Shown one piece after another: positions 14,879 through 23,262 of a stretch of 64,000 nucleotides of DNA. Each line of letters starts with the position of its first letter. The stretch's first letter is position 1. Under the pieces are notes generated by a model, which saw only the letters and a list, made by a program, of their open reading frames with translations, ran no database searches and had not been told where the DNA came from. This DNA is from a virus, in IMG/VR virus record IMGVR_UViG_3300018080_000122, positions 1 through 64,000 of that record; one strand, written 5' to 3'. The position numbers and the translations under genes were made by a program.

Positions 14879-15043
14879 GTGAGTGACGACCGCTTGCTAC
14901 CAATCTCAGAAGCCGCAGAGATGCTCGGTGTAGGGATAAGCACCTTACGCCAGTGGGACGCTGATGGCACGTTGGAGCCTATACGTACTCCTGGTGGTCA
15001 TCGACGTTACCGTCTCTCAGATGTGTTTGAAATGCAGGACTGA
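14879..15043 (+). CDS. MerR/excisionase-type helix-turn-helix protein (54 residues)
   Basis: From GTG 14879 the product reads LLPISEAAEMLGVGISTLRQ, then WDADGTLEPIRTPGGHRRYR and LSDVFEM. This is the MerR-type winged helix with the PxxTPGGHRRYR wing, as found in excisionases and in the N-terminal domain of IS607-type resolvases. It is only the DNA-binding domain. GGGGAACCA precedes the GTG. It could be a small transcription regulator or excisionase. Confidence 0.75.
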   Translation: MSDDRLLPISEAAEMLGVGISTLRQWDADGTLEPIRTPGGHRRYRLSDVFEMQD

Positions 15044-15135
15044 GACCAGACGAAGCGACCTTCCTGAGACTAAGTCTTACATCAAGAGTAGAGAACCCAG
15101 CGGTTTAGACTACCAGGGAAACCAGAGGAAAAAAC

Positions 15136-15912
15136 ATGTCTGATAAGCTTGGTGACAGAATGAAAGCCTACGAGAGAGAATACACGGCTGAGAGAATAGG
15201 TCCAGGTGTTTACTCCGTGGTGCGAATAGACGGCAGAGCCTTTCATACGTTCACAAGGGGTATGGATAGACCGTTTGACTTTTACTTTGCGAGATCGATG
15301 GTTAACACTGCCAGCCATCTGGTGCGTAACCACAAGCCTCTTGTAGCGTACGTACAGTCTGACGAAATCTCACTGGTGTTTGCTCCAGGTAAGCTTCCGT
15401 TTGGAGGTAAGGTCTACAAGATAAACTCAGTCTTAGCCTCTGAGACTGCTGTCTTTTTCCACGAGTGTATACAGAGGCACGCGGCCTTGAGTTCGACACC
15501 CAGGTTACCCTCTTTTGACTGCAGGGTCTGGACAGTGCCTAACAGGGCTGAAGCTATGAACGCCGTTCTGTGGAGGTTTTTCGACGCTAAACGCAACAGT
15601 GTGTCTATGCTCTGTAGGGCTCACTTCTCGCACAAAGAGATGTTTCGCAAGGACTGTCAGGGTCAGATCAATATGCTCGCGGAAAAGGGTGTCTCCTGGC
15701 ACGATCTCCGTCCCCTAGAATTTAAATGGGGAATATTCCTGGTAAGGAGGGTGGTTGAGAAGACTCTAACTGAGGAAGAGCTTACCAGGCTACCAGAGAA
15801 ACATAGACCTGACGGACCCGTTATGCGCTCTACGGTAGAGGCTGTGAGAATACTTGGAGAGGAAGACCCAGTGCACGAGGTTCAACGGTTTCTCAGTAGC
15901 GTGATTACATGA
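15136..15912 (+). CDS. tRNA-His guanylyltransferase-like protein (Thg1 family)
   Basis: A 258-residue protein with the Thg1 signatures VVRIDGRAFHTFTRGM (metal-binding Asp) near residue 32 and YVQSDEISLVF near residue 76. Thg1 and Thg1-like proteins add nucleotides in the 3' to 5' direction to tRNA 5' ends, in tRNA-His maturation or repair. Length matches the family. GAGGAAAAAAC precedes the ATG. A phage copy suggests repair or editing of tRNAs, possibly those cut by host anticodon nucleases; that is inference. Confidence 0.88.
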   Translation: MSDKLGDRMKAYEREYTAERIGPGVYSVVRIDGRAFHTFTRGMDRPFDFYFARSMVNTASHLVRNHKPLVAYVQSDEISLVFAPGKLPFGGKVYKINSVLASETAVFFHECIQRHAALSSTPRLPSFDCRVWTVPNRAEAMNAVLWRFFDAKRNSVSMLCRAHFSHKEMFRKDCQGQINMLAEKGVSWHDLRPLEFKWGIFLVRRVVEKTLTEEELTRLPEKHRPDGPVMRSTVEAVRILGEEDPVHEVQRFLSSVIT

Positions 15913-16220
15913 AAAAGAAAAAGCCGCATAGGTGGATCACTCTTCCTCTTAAACACTTCAAGTGGCCTGTCTGCAAAAGGTGTGGACTTATATTGTTGAA
16001 CAACGAGCTTACTACATTTATAGGTCAGAGGGTAATTTGCTATGACGGACAGAATAAAAGAACTAGAAGACTTTCTCAATGGCAGATGGCTGATTACGCT
16101 GACGCGCTCGTGGCCGTTTGGGATGGGGAATCACGTGGCACAGTGCATATGATCTGTCGTGCAAAAGAGAACGGGCTGAAAGTCTACGTAGTTGATAAGA
16201 ACGGGGACATGTATGTTTAA
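15909..16220 (+). CDS. chimeric protein: zinc-ribbon start fused to truncated SLOG/DUF2493 end
   Basis: Residues 1-35 (WPVCKRCGLILLN) resemble small phage zinc-ribbon proteins. Residues ~60-100 (MADYADALVAVWDGESRGT, then HMICRAKENGLKVYVV) match the C-terminal half of DUF2493/SLOG nucleotide-binding proteins. The N-terminal half of the SLOG domain is absent, so the gene looks like an in-frame fusion after deletion. It overlaps the Thg1-like gene by four bases. Whether it is functional is unclear. Confidence 0.55.
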   Translation: MKKKKPHRWITLPLKHFKWPVCKRCGLILLNNELTTFIGQRVICYDGQNKRTRRLSQWQMADYADALVAVWDGESRGTVHMICRAKENGLKVYVVDKNGDMYV

Positions 16221-16974
16221 CCCATCACGAACTCGTGTAGATACCTCTAGATCTCACAAGTCATACAAACAATGTCGAGGGTGCCACAACTGCGGCTATG
16301 TCTTCATTTACTATGACTACGACGCGGCCACAAAATATTACTGCGCGTTCAAGGCGCCCCCACGACCAAAATGTATGAGCATGGCCATGCGCTCTTATGA
16401 AGAATACGTTGACATGGACACTGAAGGCGAAGAGGCCTGGTACGCAGCTTACGATGCATGGGATGAGTGGCGTAAGGGTAGAGAGGTTCATCCTTGGGGC
16501 AAGTGCGACCACCACCAATCAGCCTTTTGGGTCTCTGTTGACGGGGCCTCAAGAGAATTTGCGTCGTTGCCAGAGTCTCTGCAAAAGGCCGCCAAAGCAC
16601 AGGTGTATCCTGACTGGGCAAAGACACACCAGAACATTACCGAGGAAGGGCAGGACATGACTAGAGAAACATGTAGATGTGTGTTCTGCGGCAGCACAGA
16701 CAGACCGATGAGAACGTCTGGTTATGGAGACTGCTGCATTAGGAGCTATAAGAAGTTGGGTCTGATTGCTTTTCTGAACAGGCTGCTGGACTACGAGAAG
16801 GAGATACTAAACAAAGGCGTGTATGGAGACTTGGAGACGCTACAGAAGGTAAGAGGTTTGGTGTACCTCGCAGGCTACGACATCGGCGTCTCCATTGAAG
16901 ACCTAGTCACAAAGGAGAGCAGGGACGATGAAACTGTCGGAGATGATAAAGGAACTGCAGAGTCTGCAGGTTGA
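16213..16974 (+). CDS. cysteine-rich hypothetical protein
   Basis: A product of about 253 residues with CRGCHNCGYVF, CAFKAPPRPKC, WGKCDHH and CRCVFCGSTDRP, several likely zinc sites. A helical C-terminal region follows (LLDYEKEILNKGVYGDLETL). The start is uncertain: 16213 or an earlier in-frame codon at 16192. It overlaps its neighbours. No family recognised. Confidence 0.6.
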   Translation: MFNPSRTRVDTSRSHKSYKQCRGCHNCGYVFIYYDYDAATKYYCAFKAPPRPKCMSMAMRSYEEYVDMDTEGEEAWYAAYDAWDEWRKGREVHPWGKCDHHQSAFWVSVDGASREFASLPESLQKAAKAQVYPDWAKTHQNITEEGQDMTRETCRCVFCGSTDRPMRTSGYGDCCIRSYKKLGLIAFLNRLLDYEKEILNKGVYGDLETLQKVRGLVYLAGYDIGVSIEDLVTKESRDDETVGDDKGTAESAG

Positions 16975-17110
16975 TGATGGTCCTGACTACAAGGTGCGTA
17001 TATTGGCAGAAGAAGACGACGACTACATAGAGGCGCCTATCACTAAGATCTCGCTTGATCAGAGTCCTCGATTTGGTTCTCATGTGTTAATTCAAGGAGA
17101 GCGTAAATGA
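16928..17110 (+). CDS. small hypothetical protein (60 residues)
   Basis: MKLSEMIKELQSLQVDDGPDY, then a strand-rich end (YKVRILAEEDDDY, SHVLIQGE). It overlaps the upstream gene by 47 bases and the next by four. GAGCAGGGACG precedes the ATG. Small proteins of this type (short helix plus beta strands) are common in phage early regions. Function unknown. Confidence 0.6.
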   Translation: MKLSEMIKELQSLQVDDGPDYKVRILAEEDDDYIEAPITKISLDQSPRFGSHVLIQGERK

Positions 17111-17454
17111 GCAGACAGTACACAGAAGAGGAGGTCCTAAATAGAGTGCTGGACCATATATGGCATCTTATAGGGTACTGGAATTCCGAAGGCTACAGCA
17201 ACGTTGAAAAGACTAGATCTACCCGTGAACGGATGGAAGGCCTGGCCTTCTCTATCCTGGCGATGCTAGACGGTTCTTGCATGGATATCCCCAAATTCAT
17301 AGTGGCTCCAGATCCGCACCCAGCGGACAAAGAATACCACCAAGATAACGATGAAAACTGGTTTCCTGACAACAGCGAGGCCAATATCGAGTGCGATTTG
17401 GGTGGTGGCCTTCACGAGTTATTTAATAGCAGGAGACCCAAGAGTGTTCATTAA
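17107..17454 (+). CDS. conserved hypothetical protein
   Basis: The 115-residue product contains STRERMEGLAFSILAMLDG and PHPADKEYHQDNDENWFP. I recognise this arrangement (RERLEGLAFSIL...LDG, HPxDKxYH) from many phage and bacterial hypothetical proteins without known function. It overlaps the upstream gene by four bases. Confidence 0.7.
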   Translation: MSRQYTEEEVLNRVLDHIWHLIGYWNSEGYSNVEKTRSTRERMEGLAFSILAMLDGSCMDIPKFIVAPDPHPADKEYHQDNDENWFPDNSEANIECDLGGGLHELFNSRRPKSVH

Positions 17455-17458
17455 AATC

Positions 17459-17710
17459 ATGTGCTCCTGGTGTCATGGTAGAGGCAAAGATTATTTTGAC
17501 GGGCCTTCTTGTAAAAGGTGCGATGGTAGGGGGCAGATTTGGAAGGACGTGGAAAAGGTGCAATCCATTGGCCTCCTAATCTACAATGGAATGATTGTGG
17601 ACCCAGATAACTACGAAATAAAAGAAGACGAAGTTGTCATACATGACCCCGAGGTGCGCGTGGATCAAGACGATAGGCTTATTTTCTGGACGCCTTTTCC
17701 AAGCAAATAG
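17459..17710 (+). CDS. DnaJ-type zinc-finger protein
   Basis: From ATG 17459 the product begins MCSWCHGRGKDYFDG, then CKRCDGRGQIW: two CxxCxGxG elements that form one DnaJ-type zinc site. The remaining ~55 residues are acidic and strand-rich. A longer frame from 17351 would overlap the previous gene without homology. Function unknown; such fingers often bind protein or RNA. Confidence 0.65.
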   Translation: MCSWCHGRGKDYFDGPSCKRCDGRGQIWKDVEKVQSIGLLIYNGMIVDPDNYEIKEDEVVIHDPEVRVDQDDRLIFWTPFPSK

Positions 17711-17722
17711 AAGGAGCCTTTA

Positions 17723-17905
17723 ATGCCTGCCCCTGTTTGTAGCCAATGCGCCCACTGCCTCATCATCAAGCGTGAAATCGGTCACGGGATGCAGTGGTTC
17801 TGCAAGATCCTAAAGAGGGAAATGGACGCAGACATTACTGCGTGCAGCGATTTCTATATGCATCCATCCATAGAGGAAGACCATGAAAAAGCACCTGGTA
17901 GTTAA
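17723..17905 (+). CDS. small cysteine-rich protein
   Basis: A 60-residue product with CSQCAHCLIIK and later WFCKILKRE and ACSDFY, enough for a zinc site. AAGGAGCC lies about ten bases before the ATG. It overlaps the AdoMet decarboxylase gene by 23 bases. Function unknown. Confidence 0.55.
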   Translation: MPAPVCSQCAHCLIIKREIGHGMQWFCKILKREMDADITACSDFYMHPSIEEDHEKAPGS

Positions 17906-18281
17906 ATATAAGAACTGCAACCAGATCATCATAGACACGCCCGCCAGGTTGGAGCGCATTCTCAAGACCGTGGCCGATAAATGCGGCCTGACCAGTTTGG
18001 GCAGCGTAAGCCATAGATTCGCGCCCCAAGGAGTCACGGCAGTCCTCATAACTGCAGAGAGCCACATCAGGATATCAACGTGGCCAGAAACAGGTGAAGC
18101 CTATGTGGATTTCTTTTCCTGCAAGCCAAAGACTAATTTCATGCTGGCCGTCAAGGTTATTGCCAAAGAGATAAAATCTACCCAGTGCGACGTGGCGATT
18201 ATGGACAGAGACCACCACAAAATTCTTGACAGGTTTAGTCTTTCCGTAATTGAAGAGTGCACAGCAGAGGAGCTGATATGA
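17883..18281 (+). CDS. speD: S-adenosylmethionine decarboxylase, prokaryotic type
   Basis: A 132-residue protein with the hallmark HRFAPQGVTAVLITAESHI, then RISTWPETGEAYVDFFSCK. In this family the Ser of ESH becomes the pyruvoyl cofactor after self-cleavage; ESH and the conserved Cys of FFSC are present. The usual HTWPE reads STWPE here, so one normally conserved His is replaced by Ser. The enzyme makes the aminopropyl donor for spermidine. Why a phage carries it is unknown; polyamines neutralise packaged DNA. Confidence 0.85.
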   Translation: MKKHLVVKYKNCNQIIIDTPARLERILKTVADKCGLTSLGSVSHRFAPQGVTAVLITAESHIRISTWPETGEAYVDFFSCKPKTNFMLAVKVIAKEIKSTQCDVAIMDRDHHKILDRFSLSVIEECTAEELI

Positions 18282-18709
18282 GCAGGCAATCCGACTTCGT
18301 AGAACAGGATATTCTTAAAAAGATTAGAGAACTTGGAAGGCTGTCCCTCTTCAACATGTATATAGATAAAGATGGCACTATAAACACTCTACACAAAGAT
18401 GACGCCGAACAGCAGAAAAAATCTTTGTTGGACAACATAGAATTATGGGCAAGGGATCTGATCAAATCTGATTCCGTAGACGCCGTGATTGAAAATGCCC
18501 CCACTAAAATCGTGGTATCGTTTGGCACGGAAGACGAACCAATGCCATCTATGACATTTGACCATACGATGGCAGGTCTAGTGTCTGCACTTGTTGAGGC
18601 TACAGAGTTCGTAGCAGATCATGATATCAGAGCAGACACGGACAACGGTGCCATAGTTACCTTCACCGCACCTGGATGCGGGTGGGTTATGATCCACAAG
18701 GCTAAATAA
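18278..18709 (+). CDS. hypothetical protein
   Basis: ATG 18278 overlaps the speD stop (ATGA) and has AGAGGAG upstream. The 143-residue product starts MSRQSDFVEQDILKKIREL and ends with a strand-rich part (GAIVTFTAPGCGWVMI). No family recognised. The TAA stop overlaps the methyltransferase ATG. Confidence 0.65.
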   Translation: MSRQSDFVEQDILKKIRELGRLSLFNMYIDKDGTINTLHKDDAEQQKKSLLDNIELWARDLIKSDSVDAVIENAPTKIVVSFGTEDEPMPSMTFDHTMAGLVSALVEATEFVADHDIRADTDNGAIVTFTAPGCGWVMIHKAK

Positions 18710-19755
18710 TGAGGTTTATCGGGTCCAAGAAAACCGTCCTGCCTGCCATTCACGACGTGCTACATAAGCGTGGGCTACAGGTAGACGGCCTCGTGTTTGT
18801 GGACGCTTTCGCAGGGACGGGCGCGGTGGGCTCCGACATGCGGAGCTTGGGCGCCACGGTAATAGGTAACGACTTGTTGTTCTTCAGTTATCTTCGACAA
18901 ATTGCCCTGCTTAGTTTATCATCTCCTCCATCATTCGAAGGAGTGGAGGAGTTCGATGGAATCGGGTCTGCCAGAAAGTTTCTCCTGGGAATTCCAGGGC
19001 AACAGGGAATCATCTCGAAAACCTTTGGTGCTGACGGAGAAGACAGACTCAATTACTTCAGTGACCGTGTGGCCCGGTGGGCGGATGGGGTTCTTAGCTT
19101 TCTCCGACGACAATTTCGGACTGGAAGACTCTCCTGGACCGAATACGCCGTCCTGATCAGCGAAATCATCGAAACGCTAGATCATGCCGCCAACACCACA
19201 GGAGTCTACGCAGCGTGCCTCAAAACGCCTCCACGGGTAAAAGAAATCGCAGAGATCAAACCCGTGCTGGAGATCAGTGGCCCAGCAGGTTTCGCCGCCA
19301 ACACAGACGCCATCAATTTAGTAGCGGGTGTTGACGCTGATATCGTCTACGTTGACAGCCCATACAACACCAGACAGTACTCGTCTTACTATCATATACC
19401 TGAAATCATCGCCAGGCTTCCATTATGCGAACCAGAAGCATTCAGGGAGTCTTTGGTTAATACTACCAAAATGCTTCCGTACAGGCTGAAGTCGAAGTTC
19501 TCTACAAAGAGGGGCGTAGAGGAAGCTTTTCTGAATCTGTTTCGGGCGTGCACAGCCCCCGCTATCTTAGTTAGCTACAGTGAGGACGGCATAATCCCAA
19601 TCGATGACCTTGTCATCTGCATGGAGAGGTTCTACGGAAACGTCTATAAGCACGCGGTGCAACACGCAAAATATAAATCTTCTGATCTATGTAAAGAACG
19701 AAAAGTCAAGGAATACCTAATTTTTGGAATAGATATGGCGCGGTACGAAGACTAG
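18709..19755 (+). CDS. DNA adenine methyltransferase, D12 class
   Basis: A 348-residue protein starting MRFIGSKKTVLPAIHDVL, with the SAM-binding motif VFVDAFAGTGAVGSDM and the catalytic DSPYNTRQYS (DPPY class). These match D12-type N6-adenine methyltransferases such as Dam. It probably methylates phage DNA to evade host restriction or regulate replication. It overlaps the upstream gene by one base. Confidence 0.87.
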   Translation: MRFIGSKKTVLPAIHDVLHKRGLQVDGLVFVDAFAGTGAVGSDMRSLGATVIGNDLLFFSYLRQIALLSLSSPPSFEGVEEFDGIGSARKFLLGIPGQQGIISKTFGADGEDRLNYFSDRVARWADGVLSFLRRQFRTGRLSWTEYAVLISEIIETLDHAANTTGVYAACLKTPPRVKEIAEIKPVLEISGPAGFAANTDAINLVAGVDADIVYVDSPYNTRQYSSYYHIPEIIARLPLCEPEAFRESLVNTTKMLPYRLKSKFSTKRGVEEAFLNLFRACTAPAILVSYSEDGIIPIDDLVICMERFYGNVYKHAVQHAKYKSSDLCKERKVKEYLIFGIDMARYED

Positions 19756-19781
19756 CGTAGACTGGTATCGGAGAGTTGACG

Positions 19782-20735
19782 GTGGCTACGCCAAGCGAAT
19801 ATCAAGACATCATTGCAGTAGATTCTGTGCTATCCCTAGCGAGGATGTGCCCAACATTAGGGGCTCTTAGACGCCTACCAACTGGCACGATCTACAAAGG
19901 CTACGGTATTTATTGGCGTAAAATAATAAGTGGATTTGGCACTGCACAATTGCTAACAATCTATCCCGTAGATAAGTCCTTGCCTATGTCAACGTTGCCT
20001 GCAGATCTAAAATACAGGACAGCCGCTAACAGCGCTAGAGTATCCGTGATTTCCACTGGATCTGTATATGAGTACGAGGCCAAATGGGAGGTATGGTGGT
20101 TAGTATGGACACCACCACAAGATCTGCGTCACTATGAGTGGAGCACTCCTATAGCTGTTAGTTACCACCCAGTGGTGCCCTCTATAGGAGATCTGAGGCA
20201 CACGCCTGTTCGTGGCCATAAAGTGGTAGTGGTTGAAGACCAATCCAAGGCATACCAATACAACGGCATGGGAGGATGGGAAGCAGTATCACCGCCAGAC
20301 GAGGAAGTCATCAGGCCCCATGAAAACAAGATTCCAGACGTGCCTGGGCACAGAGTGGCGAGCAAGTATGATCTTCTCACATTGAAACAACACGAAGACA
20401 CCGCAGTATTTGTGGACAGCGAACTGAGGTATAGGCAATACAAGAAAGGTATTTGGACTATATATCCCCACCGCGTTATACCTTGGTTGGATGCTGAATC
20501 GCCGCCCCCCAAAACCAAAGACGCCGCGAAGATAGAGCAGGGGTTTTCTGGGGTTATATTACTTGGCAACGATGACACTATGTACACTAAAAAGGAGGTT
20601 CAAAAGATCGTAGAGTCCGCCCTTCAAAACAAGATGCAGGAAACTGCAGAAAAGCCTCCGTTAGATAAGTCTAAACCTAAGATGCCGAGGCGTTTTGATG
20701 GTTCTATCAAAAGAAAATTCAGAAAAGGAGAATAG
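19782..20735 (+). CDS. repeat-containing protein, possibly virion-associated
   Basis: GTG 19782 is preferred because GGAGAG lies six bases upstream. The 317-residue protein has repeated strand modules of the form V-x-V-x-D...Y...G-x-W (VVVVEDQSKAYQYNGMGGWE; TAVFVDSELRYRQYKKGIW), similar to the gene at 13530. A helical part with LDKSKPKMPRRF and a basic end SIKRKFRKGE follows, loosely like the GAPxxRxF tails. A tail or fibre role is inference. Confidence 0.6.
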   Translation: MATPSEYQDIIAVDSVLSLARMCPTLGALRRLPTGTIYKGYGIYWRKIISGFGTAQLLTIYPVDKSLPMSTLPADLKYRTAANSARVSVISTGSVYEYEAKWEVWWLVWTPPQDLRHYEWSTPIAVSYHPVVPSIGDLRHTPVRGHKVVVVEDQSKAYQYNGMGGWEAVSPPDEEVIRPHENKIPDVPGHRVASKYDLLTLKQHEDTAVFVDSELRYRQYKKGIWTIYPHRVIPWLDAESPPPKTKDAAKIEQGFSGVILLGNDDTMYTKKEVQKIVESALQNKMQETAEKPPLDKSKPKMPRRFDGSIKRKFRKGE

Positions 20736-20834
20736 CCCCTGGATACCATACAGAGAATGCAGTAAGATAGGCTCGGACTATCAGTCTGAACGGCCCAGAG
20801 AGGCCACTAGGAGCAAAGGAAAAAGGAGGCCATA

Positions 20835-21632
20835 ATGGCACCAAGAAGAAAAAAGAAAGACTCCGCTCGCACTCACACAATTTCCGATGACGATTGGATG
20901 GTTGGCGAAGGATATGAGGATATCCCAGAGGAAGAAGACGGTATGCCTTGGCGGGTCTGGCTTGAAGCCGGGGCCGAAAAAGAGGTTGTCTTCTTAGATG
21001 GAGATGGGCTATTCTCGCCGCGCGAGCCGTTCATGTTTTACCAGCACCAGATGAAGATTGATGGGAATTGGGGCAACTACGAGACGTGCGTCCCTGGAAA
21101 ACAGGACGGAAAGAACGTTTGTTTTCTCTGTTCTCCTAAAATGCGGCGCGTGAAAACCATGAACCGCAGCTTCGTAGGTGTCTACACTGTCATCGTTACC
21201 ACCCCCCACATCATCAAAAAGGGCCGCAACAAGGGCAAAAAGATTGAGAACAAAAAGATGCTGCTCGTTGCCAAGACGAACACTCTCAAGCTGATCAAGA
21301 GGATCGTTGAGAAAAAAGGTGTCTTGACCGGAGCAAAGGTTACTCTCTATCGTCCTGATGCGGACTCGGCCAACACCGGAACTCCTGAGTTCGACGAACA
21401 TCTCGTTGACCCCAAGAAAATCCAGAAGTGGGCTGAGCAAGGCGACGACGGATTCGAGATGGCCATGGACGCTATTGCCCAAGAGATTGGGATCGATCCC
21501 GATATCGTTGAACCCTACGACTACAGCAAGCTCTTCAAGCCCAAGCACTGGGACGATCTGAAGGAAGAGTACAGTCAACTGGCTTCCAGCAAGTACGACG
21601 AAGAAGAAGCCTCCGACACCAACTACGACTAG
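20835..21632 (+). CDS. putative single-stranded DNA-binding protein
   Basis: A 265-residue protein with a basic N-terminus (MAPRRKKKDSAR), a core with WLEAGAEKEVVFLDGDG, a zinc-like set CVPGKQDGKNVCFLC, and an acidic C-terminal tail (YDEEEASDTNYD). Acidic tails and a zinc-containing core are features of T4 gp32-type SSBs, and I know similar sequences annotated as phage SSB. AAAAGGAGG precedes the ATG and a strong terminator follows, which fits high expression. Confidence 0.6.
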   Translation: MAPRRKKKDSARTHTISDDDWMVGEGYEDIPEEEDGMPWRVWLEAGAEKEVVFLDGDGLFSPREPFMFYQHQMKIDGNWGNYETCVPGKQDGKNVCFLCSPKMRRVKTMNRSFVGVYTVIVTTPHIIKKGRNKGKKIENKKMLLVAKTNTLKLIKRIVEKKGVLTGAKVTLYRPDADSANTGTPEFDEHLVDPKKIQKWAEQGDDGFEMAMDAIAQEIGIDPDIVEPYDYSKLFKPKHWDDLKEEYSQLASSKYDEEEASDTNYD

Positions 21633-21646
21633 AACTTAGCACGCTT

Positions 21647-21686
21647 AGTAGAGGCAGGGCACATGTAGGATCGTCCTGCCTCTACT
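21647..21686 (+). terminator. rho-independent terminator
   Basis: A perfect 12-bp stem AGTAGAGGCAGG / CCTGCCTCTACT with a 16-nt loop, followed by CATAATTTTAG. It lies 14 bases after the SSB-like gene. The stem is long and the T-tract short. Confidence 0.8.
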
Positions 21687-21707
21687 CATAATTTTAGGTG
21701 CCCTATA

Positions 21708-22016
21708 ATGAGTACGAGGGGTGATAGCGACTACGCCAAATTCGTTTACTATGGGTATGCCTGCGAAGTCATTCAGGGTGGGCAAGAGGTAGGCGGCCAT
21801 TTTGTTTGTTATGTTTCTTTACCAGACAATCATCCATACGTGGGACTCGCAGAGACTTTCCCAGTCATCAAAAGCCTGCGAGTCCCAAACGGGGTTAGGT
21901 GGTGCGGCAATATCGCAGGTAAGTGGACCATAGCTTACGACACAGCACCTATCAATGACTTCGAGCGCGTTCTGTTACATGCGTATGATCTCATTAATCA
22001 ACTAAGGAGAGCATAG
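21708..22016 (+). CDS. hypothetical protein
   Basis: A 102-residue product with a strand-rich core (YYGYACEVIQGGQEVGGHFV, WTIAYDTAPIND) and a C-terminal helix. ATG 21708 lies 22 bases after the terminator stem. No family recognised. Confidence 0.6.
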   Translation: MSTRGDSDYAKFVYYGYACEVIQGGQEVGGHFVCYVSLPDNHPYVGLAETFPVIKSLRVPNGVRWCGNIAGKWTIAYDTAPINDFERVLLHAYDLINQLRRA

Positions 22017-22017
22017 G

Positions 22018-22395
22018 ATGCCAGGAGATTTCGAGAGGCCTGATGTATCACCCATATATGGTATGCCAGAAAGCAAAGAAACCAAGCACACTCTTAAATG
22101 CGGAATGCCAGACGTTCCAAGAGAAGGTCTTCCTTTGCCAACCCAACCAACAGATATAAGTTTGCCAGAACAGGTGGACCACCCCAGCCACTACGGTGGA
22201 AAGGAAAATGTCTACGAGGCCATCAAAGTCATAGATGCCTGGAGACTTAATTTTTCATTGGGGAACGCTGTCAAATACATCGCCAGGGCCGACAAGAAAG
22301 GGAAGCCTATCGAGGATCTCAAGAAGGCCCTCTGGTATTTGAATCATGAGATCGAAATAAGAGAGGCCGCGACCCATGAAGATAGTGAAGCCTAG
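22018..22395 (+). CDS. DUF3310 protein (nucleotide kinase-like)
   Basis: A 125-residue protein. The C-terminal half, VDHPSHYGGKENVYEAIKVI, then LGNAVKYIARADKKGK and DLKKALWYLNHEIE, matches DUF3310, a small domain abundant in phages and sometimes labelled nucleotide kinase. It overlaps thyX by 20 bases, consistent with a nucleotide-metabolism pair. Biochemical activity is not established. Confidence 0.85.
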   Translation: MPGDFERPDVSPIYGMPESKETKHTLKCGMPDVPREGLPLPTQPTDISLPEQVDHPSHYGGKENVYEAIKVIDAWRLNFSLGNAVKYIARADKKGKPIEDLKKALWYLNHEIEIREAATHEDSEA

Positions 22396-23041
22396 CGCAA
22401 AGCTGGATTGGATCACCCCCAACCCTCTTGAAGTAATAGAAAGAGCGGGCCGCACGGCGTACAAATCTGAATGGAAGATCGCCCCTGGCAGTGCAGAGAT
22501 GTTCGTGAGGATGATCATGAAGCGCGGCCATCTATCTGTTATTGAGCACGCTTCCGCAGCCTTCAGGTTCATCTGCGACCGGGGAGTCTCACATGAGATC
22601 GTGAGACATAGATTGGCTTCTTATACTCAGGAGTCGACGAGGTTCTGTCGCTACAGTAAAGAGAGGTTCGGTAAAGAGATTTCAGTAATAGCACCGTCTC
22701 ATCCTACACCTCTTGAGCCCAGATCATATTCCATTTGGCTTGACGCTATGGTGGACGCGCAGGACGCTTATTTCAAGATGCTGGATGCTGGGCAACCAGC
22801 GCAGATTGCCAGGAGCGTTTTGCCGACGTGCCTCAAAACAGAGATTGTGACCACGGCAAACCTCCGTGAATGGACTCATATATTCAGGATGCGGTTGAGC
22901 AAGGCGGCGCACCCCCAAATACGTTACATTATGGCGTTGGCGTGCAGGGATCTCATCAATAGATGTCGTCCCATTTTCGAAAGCTACGAAGGCCCGGCAA
23001 AAGAAATACTAGAAAAATACGAGCAGGTTAAAGATGAATAG
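22376..23041 (+). CDS. thyX: FAD-dependent thymidylate synthase ThyX
   Basis: A 221-residue protein with the ThyX motif RHRLASYTQESTRFCRYS and the supporting SVIEHASAAFRF and HPQIRYIMALACRDL. It converts dUMP to dTMP using methylenetetrahydrofolate, NADPH and FAD. Length is typical for the family. Flanked by DUF3310; thymidine kinase is encoded near 57.6 kb. Confidence 0.93.
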   Translation: MKIVKPSAKLDWITPNPLEVIERAGRTAYKSEWKIAPGSAEMFVRMIMKRGHLSVIEHASAAFRFICDRGVSHEIVRHRLASYTQESTRFCRYSKERFGKEISVIAPSHPTPLEPRSYSIWLDAMVDAQDAYFKMLDAGQPAQIARSVLPTCLKTEIVTTANLREWTHIFRMRLSKAAHPQIRYIMALACRDLINRCRPIFESYEGPAKEILEKYEQVKDE

Positions 23042-23247
23042 AGAAGAGGCTCTGAAAGCGATTGAAGAATTGGATCTTGCCAGGGCGTGCGTGCTCGACT
23101 ATACCAATACAGCCTGCTACCCAAGATCACCCAGATCCTCCCAAAGAGGCCACACCCAAACAACCTGCTGAGTCAGCGCCCAAGAAGACTACCCTTAAGC
23201 CTGGTGCCCCAGTGAAGAGAGTTTTTAGAAAAAGGAGAAGCAAATAA
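23034..23247 (+). pseudogene. frame-interrupted gene ending in GAPVKRVF tail
   Basis: ATG 23034 (inside the end of thyX, AGG seven bases upstream) opens MNREEALKAIEELDLARAC, which stops at 23170. The plausible continuation lies in the +1 frame: DHPDPPKEATPKQPAESAPK, then LKPGAPVKRVFRKRRSK, ending at TAA 23245-23247. The two halves join only by a +1 shift near the C-rich stretch at about 23118-23140. It may be programmed, an assembly error or decay. The tail belongs to the GAP[PV]xRxF set. Confidence 0.45.
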
Positions 23248-23262
23248 AAATAACCCTTATGC

